Assembly: GCA_035222895.1 (NCBI GenBank)
Contig: JAVYIG010007893.1
Coordinates: 1-64,000, forward strand
DNA: 64,000 bases
Origin: Strongylocentrotus droebachiensis
Lineage: Eukaryota > Echinodermata > Echinoidea > Camarodonta > Strongylocentrotidae
Reading direction: 5' to 3'
In this document: positions 1 through 10,737 of the stretch, piece after piece
Position numbering within the stretch: position 1 is the first letter of the stretch
Layout: each line of letters starts with the position of its first letter
Translations under genes and position numbers: made by a program
Notes under the pieces: model-generated
Database searches by the model: none
The model's input: the letters and a program-made list of their open reading frames with translations, nothing else
What the model was told of the DNA's origin: nothing

Positions 1-294
1 CTTCCGGCGCGCCTGGACTACTGAATGATTTAAGTGAGACAATGATAATAATAAAAACAATTAAAACCTATATCTTGTAAAACGCTTCACCATGTTAACC
101 GGCTAACTAAGGCGCCTGCTGAAATAAATTGACCCGGCCAATGAAAACTCAAGGTGAAAAAGAGTGTTCGAAGAATGGGAAAGAAATGTACAAAAATCTA
201 CAGAAATCTACAATAAACATGATAGGAAGAAGTAGGAGAGAATGGCTAAAACCAAATCCATTCGTGGCTTATAATGGAAGAACATGAATCTCAC

Positions 295-3200
295 CACCAT
301 CGGGATCCAACTCGACTGGGATCACACCGAGGGGCCATAGGTTCTCAGCGAGGGGTGTAGCTTTTCTCTTAGCCCTCCTTGTAGTTTTGTATCCATCGTC
401 ACTATTGTCGTTGTTATCATCGTCGTCATGATTGTTGCTGTCATCGACGTCGTCATCGTTTTCTTGCACGTTGTCGCTCTCATCATCCTCGTCGTCATCA
501 ACTTCCAAAGCTTTGCTTATTTCAGCCCGTTGTTCGTCAGTTAATTTCATATCAGCTTGGAATGCCCCTTCGATTTCGTTTCGTCTCGAGGTTCCTGTTA
601 TCAACGAACAAATATGTCAACAATAATTTATACAAAATATTCAAACTCATTTTATTGTTCAAACGTATACATCGTTTGGCAATGACAAGTGTTTTTAGAC
701 GTTACAATGCTCTTCACCATGTTCATCGTAACGATTTGTATTTCCAGGCATTCTTCCATTTTTGTTAACAGTACACAACAAAAGAATGTACTTTTGCATT
801 GGTGCTCATTATTACTCAAAGCAATAAATTTGAAGGAGTGGTAATTGTCCTCGGTTGTAATTTCATCGTTCCAGGGGGCAATTGTGCAATTGTGTGTGTG
901 TGAGTGAGAGGGGGGGGGGGTGCGTGCACGTGTGGCTGGGTGGGTGGGGTGCGTATGCGTGTGGGGGTGTATAAGAGTAGTTGTCCATATAGAAAGTAAG
1001 TATCCTAAATAGGGAACACAACTGGGGTACAGTTGGTCGGGAAATGCTATGTCCTAGGGATGATTCAACAGAATGACTCATGCTAGGAAATCACAATTAT
1101 CATCAACTGTTAATACGATAATTTAAATTATAAAACTTCGAGCTGCCCCATTTAGAAACTAAAATGAAAAAAATAAATAGACAAATGATTAAATAAGTAA
1201 ATAAATGAACGAATAAATAAACAATTGTGGTTTTGAGGTTGCTCACTTCAGACTTTTCCCTTTCTTAATTACCCTGGCACAATCCTACTTATACGTTTAT
1301 GACCAAAAAACACCTTAAGCGCTATTGACAAACAACGTTATAAATTATATCTCACCACATAATTATGTGCCCTTCTCTTTTCCAATGGCTTTGAATCCAA
1401 CATTCGTAGCTTCTTCGACAGGTTTATCATCGATCATGTTGATGATCTTGAAGACATCTTTGTATTTTCCAAGAAAGCTGCCCTCATCCTGTTAATATCA
1501 ACCTTCGTAGCTTGGTTCTGACAACAAAACGTAAATAAGAATTACTTTGTTTGTATTATACAGTAACGCAGTGCAGGATCATTAATATATATACTGTATA
1601 ATATTGAGTCGGTTACATGATGCCTTAGACCAGTAAAGTTTATATCGCTCCTTTGAAAGCATTATATTCATTGTTTTTTTATACGATATGAATTCTCTAA
1701 TTTAGGCTTTGGTCCATCTGTCTATTTTCTGTATCTTTACAATATGTTCCTTTGTCTCTCTTGTTCTCTCATTATCGCTATTCCCTTTCTCTCCATATTA
1801 CTCGATCTTTATCGCTTTTCTATCTCTCTTTCACTCTTTATCTCTCCATATCTTTTACTGCATATGTACACATCCTCCCCTCCCGCTGTCTAGTTACTTT
1901 TCCCTTTTCTCTATCTCAATTTATATCTCTATAATTATATCTTAATTAATAATTTCTTAGCCCATTCCATCCATTTTAAATCAAGACTGAAAACTCACTT
2001 GTTCATATAGTATGTATATCACAGCATTTATACGAGCTCTTGCAGCGCAGAAGAATATATCCACATAGTTATCGCGCTTTACAAATGAATATATTATTAT
2101 TATTATTATCTATTTATCACGGAGTCTTTCGCCGCCCAAATACATGTACATGTAATCATCATCACTATCATATATTTAATTTAATTTCTGTTCCTCCTCT
2201 ATCCATTTGTAGACTTCAATCTCCTTTAGATAAGGAACATCATTTCTATTACAAATAAAGTATTTATGTTGTTGTTTTTATTGCTCATACACTTTGACAG
2301 CTAAAGCTGTTGAATAGTAAAATGAAAGCGTCGATCATTATGGAATTCACATTGTTAAAAATGTTAATATACATGCAGAGTATACAAGTGAGCACACCTA
2401 AAAGTTATCAGTTTTTTTGTGTCGATATAGTTAAAAAATTAATAGTTAAAAAAAAGATGAACAATATTCTTTTCTTTCATAACACTTTCGAACATACGAA
2501 ATACGAATCCTACGAGTATAACACACAAAAAGTTACAGTGTATGCAATATAGCTTCAAGAAATAAAAGCCTCTTACTTCATCATTGAGTAACTGTAAGTC
2601 TATTCAATGATTTTTGCCTCTAATAAAGCTATATGATATAAATATTGAAGTAAATATTGCAGGTATACATTCAGGTTGTTGAAATAAGAAAAAAGGACCT
2701 TTCAACATAAGATCAGCCTAAGAAAGTTCAATTTAATTCAATCTTTATTATATATATATAAATATATATGGGTGAAGAACTAAATCATAGGCCGACATTA
2801 AAAAAAATACACTGGGGCCCGGCCATGAATTACTTTCCGAGGCTATTTTTAAAAGATACATGTAGTTCCCGTATTGACGACAATTGCGAAATTAAATGCA
2901 ATGTTTGCACAATGTGGCGTTTGTCTTGTGTGTGTGTGTGTGTGTGGGGGGGGGGTATGTGTGTGGGAGGGGTTACGGGGGAAAACACAAGTGGAATGAA
3001 ATATAATAAAAATGTCAAAAACGTGCTAAAACACTGTAAAAAGAAACTTGGTACTGACAACTTCTACGTCTAGAAATTGTTCATCTATATATATTAACGA
3101 TTCCGACAAGACAGTCTGTCATGTTAAGGCTCTGGTAAGGCAATATTATTTTTAAATATTTGTTATTACCTTTGGGGAGGGCGTATCCACCAAAATGTGA

Positions 3201-4727
3201 AGACAAACTAAAAAATAAAATAGTGGAATCACCTCCAAGTGATGTAAATAGGGATCATCAATAGTGATCTGTCAGTTTATGACAGGTTCAGTGACCCAAT
3301 CAGAGTTCTGATACAAGAATAAATTAAAACAAACTTTTTTTTTAAATTATGTGTTTATTAAGAAATCAAATCATAACATATACAAACTTTCCAAACAAAT
3401 ATAAATGCTGTGTTACAAAAGAAACTAATGACAAATTAAGATATTTACAAACGATAGAGATGATCTGGGGAAGAAAAAAAAGGGCAGAGTACACGTAATA
3501 GAAATAATCAGAATTATAACAATTACAAGTACAAAAGCAAGAACCTCGAGATAGCATTGCATCAGAAACTGAAAATTTCGTTGGGCCCAAAATGAAGAAA
3601 AAGGAGTAAAAATAAGCCATCCACAGGTACAATGGAAACTCCTGACCACCAACAGGTTGGAGGAGCAAAGTCGAGGAATGAGACAATCCACTCTACCCCC
3701 CCTCTCACACACACACACCCTCAACACTCTCATACTAACACTCAAATACACAACCGCCCCTCTCCCCCCCCCCCCAACCCCGGCCCCCCACTCAATGTTA
3801 TTTAGGGTATACGCATATGCTCGTTCCCTCTTTTTGAAAGCACCCCCTAAATGAGGACTGCCAATATTTCCGAACCCCCTTTTCGCGGGCATTTCGCGGG
3901 CTTTTCCTGCCTTGGAGACCCCCCTAAATCAGGAAAAAATGCTCAATGTACCCCCCTAAATTCGGAATAATTTCTCAGGAGTCCAAAGAAATGAGAGAAA
4001 AAAAGAAAAAACACCCCCTTTTTAAAGAAATCTCCGGGTGAAAAGTCAAATACACCCCTTTTTTTACAATTCTCGGGCCGGACTTTGTCGCACGAAAAGT
4101 ACCCCTTTACCGGACATTTTGGCAACACGCATGCGGTCATTCTGACCTCTGAGTGGGGGGGGGGGGGGGGGGGGCCCAACACACACAATCCACACGCAAC
4201 ACGCGGGTAGCGTTATTTTTTTATGCGGGTAAGACGGATCGCCTCACACCCCGACCCCGCCCACTCCAGACACCCAGTCGGCGAATTGCGCAGACAGAGC
4301 GTGGGGAAATCAACTGAAATGATAAAAATACAACGCATTCCTGAATAGGCAATAAGGAAACACGCGTAAACTGACCCAATTCCAATCGAGGTTATTGCTC
4401 ATGTTACACAGTGGCAATGTGATTTGTAAACAAAGATTATATGCACACAAGTAATGTAAAATTATTTGACTATGGGAAATATCTAACAGCAATGTAAAAG
4501 GGGAAAAGAAAAAAAAGAGGTTGAAGTAGCAATAAATACTTGTATCTCTGTAAAGGGGCACAGGAATATGTACAGAAGTAGACATGGGAGAATTAAAACA
4601 AACTTACCTTGACCAGGGTTTGTTTACCATCTAGAGCACGGGAGTCGCTTGGGGCAGCATCAGTCACAAGCATGGCATGTGTTAACACCAATACCACAAA
4701 CTTGAAGAAAATAGATGGACAACGCAT
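295..4727 (-). CDS. Astacin-family metalloprotease, 5' part (three exons; gene continues past the left edge)
   Basis: Three exons are proposed on the minus strand. Exon 1 (4727-4608) starts at an ATG and encodes a hydrophobic signal peptide (MRCPSIFFKFVVLVL, then THAMLVTDAAPS), ending at a strong GTAAGT donor in phase 0. Exon 2 (1488-1356) follows a CAG acceptor, encodes a propeptide-like stretch including KDVFKIINMIDDKPVEEATN, and ends at a GTGAGA donor in phase 1. Exon 3 (594-295) follows a CAG acceptor and needs exactly one base. It encodes FQADMKLTDEQR, which resembles the astacin aspartate-switch FxGD region, then an Asp/Asn-rich run, a basic RRAKRK stretch, and NLWPLGVIPVELDP, matching the WPxGVIPY start of astacin catalytic domains. 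The zinc-binding HExxH exons would lie left of base 1. Exon phases agree throughout, but exon 2 has an in-frame TAA near its end (1363-1365). The gene may therefore be a pseudogene, or exon 2 may be mis-bounded. The product would be a secreted zinc endopeptidase. Confidence 0.6.
595..1355 (-). other. Astacin intron 2 (non-coding)
   Basis: AT-rich sequence between the two downstream candidate exons. It contains a G-run and GT-rich microsatellite at about 892-970, and no credible coding segment. Confidence 0.4.
1356..1488 (-). other. Candidate propeptide exon of the astacin gene, with an in-frame stop
   Basis: The exon runs from an ATTAACAG acceptor to a GTGAGA donor and is 133 bases long, the phase needed to join the signal-peptide exon (phase 0) to the 295-594 exon (which needs one base). 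It is open for 41 codons and has normal-looking protein composition. A TAA (1363-1365) lies three codons before the donor. No usable GT donor in the right phase exists upstream of the TAA. Confidence 0.45.
1489..4607 (-). other. Astacin intron 1 (non-coding, with repeats)
   Basis: Long AT-rich intron. It contains a CT-rich pyrimidine stretch (about 1709-1945), a (TG)n/G-run (about 2925-2955), a CA/C-rich tract (about 3695-3780) and the hAT-like element at 3781-4174. Short frames here are low-complexity. Confidence 0.4.
3781..4174. mobile_element. Non-autonomous hAT-like element, copy A (394 bp)
   Basis: This is the reverse complement of the element at 44232-44616. Both carry C/G-run termini next to ACTCA or ACTTAG and share interior blocks (for example GACTTTGTCGCACGAAAAGT in this orientation). 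Flanking 8-mers CCCAACCC (3773-3780) and CCCAACAC (4175-4182) match at 7 of 8 positions, as expected for an aged 8-bp target-site duplication. No transposase is encoded. The superfamily call rests on duplication length only. Confidence 0.6.
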
Positions 4728-4847
4728 TTTGGTAAATGGTTAGGAAACGGCTTGATATCTGGAATACTGGATGCATGAACAGAGTGATTGTTGCTGCGTC
4801 TTGCTCTTTCGACGAATATTGAACATAATTATACTGACACATGCCTA

Positions 4848-4855
4848 TATTTATA
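4848..4855 (-). promoter_or_regulatory. TATA box of the astacin gene
   Basis: The minus strand reads TATAAATA about 120 bases upstream of the signal-peptide ATG. A start site about 30 bases downstream, near 4820, would leave a leader of about 95 bases. The call rests on the motif and its position ahead of a signal-peptide exon. Confidence 0.5.
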
Positions 4856-6648
4856 ACATTTTTACTTTAAAAATTACATGCCCATAATTTGATTTATGAT
4901 TACGAAAGAAGGTTTTATTGGGGCATATCAGCCAAAAGAAAATGGATAAATAAATAAATAAATAAAATGAATAATGATGAAATCTAAGTTGATTTTAAAT
5001 TAATAAAATAATGTACCATTTATCACTGCCTTTCTCAAACTATCCATGAAAACTGGATCAAAAATACAAATAAAACTATTGAAACATGCCCAGCAACTAT
5101 TCATATTAATCTGCGAGTAATGTACCATTGGATGCATGTGCACGTTTGATTTACTTCTTTATATGAAATTTAATAATTTAGAAAGAAAGCAAAATCATCA
5201 ATCTCCTTAAGTATATATGCCTTGATATCGTTTCAGAAAGAGGTCGCGTTGACACTTATATGGTTTACAGGGATCTGATTTGCAACTAATGAATAATAAT
5301 AATAATAATAATAATGGTGGCTTCTTATATGGCGCACACGTTGTGAATGTGGCTTTTGATGGATGCAGTGAGGTTGGCGTTATGTTGCTGGTACGTAAAA
5401 ATTGTAAGCCTATAGTTTGAAACATTTAGAAATTAAATTATATCCAATTACTAGTCAATGTAGCATTATATAAAGCTATCCGAGTCATTGGCTTTAAATC
5501 TGTATCCCTGCAGAACATATGCCCCTATCTATGCCGTTACCATCACGGTCTAACACATCTGAAGAACACATGAATACTAAAGCATACATAAAAAGAATGA
5601 TGAATGATATTCCCTGAATATACAATGCAGTTAATTTAAATTAAACTTCGTGCTTTACGACCGCATCCATCAACGCTTGCACTTTGTTGCAGAATAATCG
5701 GAATGGATTTGCACTTGCATGGGATATGTTTGATTTCGATAATATTATTTGCATTTTTGATCCAGTTTTATGGATTGTATACGAAAAAGACCAAATTACG
5801 AATAGGATATCATTTTTATAACAAAACAAAATAAATGAAATAAAAACTCGAATATACTTATCAAGCGAATAGAATTGATGAATAAAGAAAAAAAGACACT
5901 AATAGGGAATAAAAGAAGAAGAAATGAACACAAAGAACAACAACAAAAACAAGAAATTAGTTTACTTATTCACTTTCATTCATTTGATCACTTCATTCAT
6001 TCATTTCGGTTTATTGAATCCAAATTTCTTGTTAAAACAGTCGGGAAACTACTGATACAAACAATGATTACAAAGTTGAAATGTTCAAAAATATAAAGAA
6101 AAATTACAAATACATCAATATAGAAAAGAAACATAAATTAGTTCAATGAAAGAATAACAAATATAATGGAAACTTCAATATATTGCACATCATACACAAT
6201 ACAAATCGAATTTACATACATGGATGAGTGGGAAATGAAAAAAACGAAAAAGAGAATGGACAAAGCGTCTCATTCCCTTTTCTCGAAACATTTAGATTTT
6301 GAACGATTAAATACCGGATATACTACGGTACATGTATTACAACATATCTACTAGCAAATATGAAGAAAGTTGGGAAGTAAGAAATGAATACATGATACAT
6401 GTACATTTCGAATAAAATTATATATTCTTAAAGGAATTGAAGTAAATAGTAGGAATAGCAGGAGGGTAATATAGAGGGGGTGGGAGCAGTTAGAGAGGGG
6501 GTCAGGGAGAGAGAGAAAGGAATGGAGAGGGTGTTTGAAAGAGAGGAAAGAAGAAAGAAGGGGAAGGAGATTGCACGATTAGCATTCCATAGCTAAATGA
6601 CAGAGGAGGATCGAGGATCACGAGATTTGTCTATCAAAAACAGCGGAA
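4856..6648. other. Intergenic region between the divergent astacin and VAC14 genes
   Basis: AT-rich, with a short AAT-type microsatellite at about 5290-5315 and a GA-rich stretch at about 6470-6560 just ahead of VAC14. The latter is the likely VAC14 promoter and leader region, with no clear TATA box. No coding sequence is supported. Confidence 0.45.
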
Positions 6649-9600
6649 ATGTCAAGTAATCAGTCTGATTATGGCCCCCTTCCACAGGCAATTGGAAGAG
6701 CCCTCAGTGATAAGATGTACGAGAAAAGGAAGGGAGCTGCATTGGATATTGAAAAGTAAGTAAATCTTTCTAAATTTGTGTTTATCCTTTTCATCGCGCA
6801 CTTTGCACTGTGAAGTGCCGCTAATGAAGTGAGTCAGCTCAGAGTAAGATACCCCACTCATATCGCATACTAGGTCGGGGCGTGGCGGCGGGCGCTTCGG
6901 GGCGGGTTCGGCCGGGGCTGATCTGCCGCGCCGGTGTTGATGCAGATTCTAAGTTGATTAGATCTAAGCGAGATCCCGGTTTTGTTCTAGTTTCGAGATA
7001 TGCTCCTTGTCTACTTTGATTGAATACCCAATCTAGCACTATGCTTATCATGATTCCAGATACATAAATCGACCGTTTACTGTTTTAGCTGTATTTAAAT
7101 TAGAGACAGAATCAAATGTCTGAATGAGTTTTAAGTTTGTTTTTTTTTTTTCTTCTTCTCAAATCAGTAATCACTGGACCATGACCATGCCCTAGCTCTT
7201 GTCTTGTCTGATGCTGATGCATTTGAAAAGTAGAATGATTAGGAAATGTTGGGAACTGGCTTGAAGAATTTACATGTATGCATACATTTGCTAAATATAT
7301 TACTCATTGCGGATATAGTATCGAAAATAATATCGCTAGTGATATTCGTTTGTCTCGCAATGTGGTCAATAAGGAATCTAAAAGATCACGACGTTTCGTA
7401 TGCTACTGCAATACTTCGTCAGGTGATAAAAACTGTTGTAAGCAAGGGTCTTTTATACTTTACGGGAGGACCGTAAAGCGGTCTAAAATTCGATCGATAA
7501 TTGGAACAATAACGCCCAATGCCTATTGGTCGATTGGTTGATTGGTCGAGTACCGTATGCGTCGGCCAATAGGCCTGGTGCATCAGCCGAACCAGCGGCC
7601 GAACCAGCGGCCTTGGTGATTGGTCGATCACCGTGTGCGTCGACCAATAGGCATTGGGCGTTATTGTTCCAATTATCGATCGAATTTTAGACCGCTTTAC
7701 GGTCCTCCCGTAAAGTATAAAAGACCCTTGCTTACAACAGTTTTTATCACCTGACGAAGTATTGCAGTAGCATACGAAACGTCGTGATCTTTTAGATTCC
7801 TTATTGACCACATTGCGAGACAAACGAATATCACTAGCGATATTATTTTCGATGCATACATTTGTTTACACTGCTTGCATGAATCTAAAATTTGTGTCTT
7901 TCTGTTTTTTAAGTCTTTTCCTCATTCCTTTATATCGCTAAATTATGTGTCGTTGATTGTCCTGCTCTTGAACGTCACTGTTTATGCACTGATTTTTCAT
8001 TATCATTAGGCTTGTTCGTGATCTAGCAGCAAAAGGAGACAAAGATCAGATCTACAAACTGACAGCTGTCCTGGGTTCTGATTTTGCCCTCTCGCCAAAC
8101 ACAAGCCTCAAGAGAGGTGGCCTTATCGGTCTTGCTGCAACGGCCACTGGACTTGGAAAGGTTAGAATCTTTTCAATCTCAATTACTTTTTATAGGCTTT
8201 AGTCATGGGCGTAAATCCTTACGTAATACCTATTGTTCAGGGAGGGATGAATGAATAGATCATCCTCCCTGAACAATAGGTATTACGTAAGGATTTACGC
8301 CCATGGCTTTAGTTGACCAATAGAACTAACAATAACAAACAGAATTGTTTTTTTCTTTGGATGAAGGGAAATAGAGTTAACAAGTTAACAAGGAAACAAA
8401 ATCCTAAATGTATTTGACCTGTGAAATAGAGAGTGTAGGATATGAATGGAAATAGAGTTACTCCTCCATAGAAACAAGAAAACAAAATCCTAAATGTATT
8501 TAACCTGTGAAATAGAGAGTGTAGAGTATTACATTTCTTGCTACTTTAGTATTTGTCTGGTTACAAGTTGAAAAGAATAATTCCGATTACCTTATGGTAA
8601 ATTTTGACCTGAAAGAATTTCATTCATTCAGTATACATAGACACTGGATATTACAATACAATAATTCATTTACGTATGCTGTTTAACCTGTTTTGCTATA
8701 ATTTGTTATTCCTGAAATACTTTTCATCAATATTCTTACAACAGTGAGTATATTTAATTCCTCCTTATTTGATCAATCAACCTTTTAATTTCCAATTTGT
8801 TACGGGCAGGAGTCTTCAGGATATGTATCTGAACTGATCAGACCTGTCCTACCATGTTTCAAAGATCCAGATAGCAGGACTCGCTACTTGGCTTGCGAGG
8901 CGCTCTACAACATAGCCAAAGTCACCAGGAATGCTATCCTCAAGCATTTCAATGATGTCTTCAATGTCCTCTTCGTGGTGAGCTTTTTAACCGTAAACTT
9001 ATATTTTATTATACAACAGTGTAAGAAAAATATTCATGATAGCTTTTTTCCATCTTATGGTTTGTATTTGGCAGTGATATTATTATTATTATTTTTTGTT
9101 TGTACTGCAACTCTTTTGGAGTTTGCCATAGCTAATTCCACACCATTAGTGTTCATTTTTTTTTCTCCATTAGGCCAACTGTCGTATTATTCTTTTACAT
9201 ACCAATTAAAAAAAACAATAAGAATATTGATACGTAAGTGAAACAATAAGCAAGTGAGATGTGGAATATAATTTGAATTCTTGTCTTAAACTCTCACAAA
9301 CTTTATCATTTATTTTGTTATTCTTATTTGCATTGATTTTTTTCAGATGTCTTGTCATTTTAAGGAGAATTACCGGTACAATTATTCACTTTTTAAAACT
9401 GTCAACAAGATGACTACAGGTATGTTTTCTGAACGATTGTTATCTGAATGTGTACATGAACTTCACAACCGGTTTTCTTAATTTTTTATCTTGTGAACAG
9501 CTTGCAGCAGATCCAGACATAAATGTTAAGAACGGTTCGGAGCTGTTGGATAGACTCTTGAAGGTAATGAATTGTCATGCATATATTTCAAATGTATCAT

Positions 9601-10695
9601 ATCTAGTTTAGAGACACATATAAATATCAGTTTTGATGTAGTGTGTGGGACATTGGAGGAGATTCATTTCATCCATTGGCGTTTCCGCTGAGCATGTTTA
9701 CCATCTGATGTGGTTGAAAGTTGGAAGCATGAATGCCCCACCAGAATTCAAGAGATTTTTTTTTAATGATCCACATTTATCCATGATCTTTTTTTTTCAG
9801 TCTTGTTGTAAGTTTCTTTTGTATATTTGATTGATTTTAATAACTTAAATGCATATAATTCAGGCATAAATTGTTTTTGTTCAACTAAATGAAGTCATTG
9901 TAGTCCAGCTGACACCTAATTTTAAAGGTATGATTAATTTTTGCTATTTTATTGAATACCTTGCTCTACTTTTATGTTTACTTCTCATTAGATTATGTTA
10001 ATACATGATACATTTGTGAAAAGTTGCCTGACAGTTTTGACACATATATATGTAATATTGTCTTCTGAATTAATTAAGTAACTGATGTGACTCCACTTGT
10101 TGTTTGGCTGTCAAGTATAATTCTTGTTGCTCAGTTTTGTTTTTCAAAACTGTTCATAAATTTACTAGCATTTATGATGAAAACACGAGCGCATTCTGTT
10201 TATATTTCTTGGCAGGACATTGTGACTGGTAGCCCGAACTTTGATCTGAATGCATTTATCAACTTACTGCGAGAGAGAATCTACACTCAAAATTCCTTTG
10301 TGGGCCAGTTTATTCTCTCATGGGTATGTATGGTTTACTATGTCATGTGTTTGGAACCAGAAGGGCATTAACTCATATAATTTTACACAGAGTTATCGTG
10401 CTTCTGGCTCCAAACAGATATAGTTTGAGCATACTTTTAACAATTTAAATATCCTAGACTATGACCCTGTCGTAGAAGCCTAAATCATCCTTTATTTTGC
10501 AATTTATTTTATTTCACACTGAAATGTTTCAGCCACAACTTTTTAATTTTTGTATCATGAAAGGGGGTGGGGAGGGGTAGTCAGAAAAGAGACATGTGTA
10601 ATTTGACGATGACAGAAGAAATGTAAAGGATAGGAATAGAGAGGAGTGAGAGAGAAAATTAAAAAGAGAGAGACAGAGGCAGTCCGAGAGAGAGA

Positions 10696-10737
<42 letters not shown>

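Noticed and set aside
7278-7823. Similar ORFs on both strands ([17 protein letters not shown])
   Set aside because: A palindromic foldback element gives the same translation from both arms. No start context, length or family match supports a gene.
8888-9241. 117-codon ORF with a hydrophobic C-terminus
   Set aside because: It is VAC14 exon 3 read through its donor into the intron.
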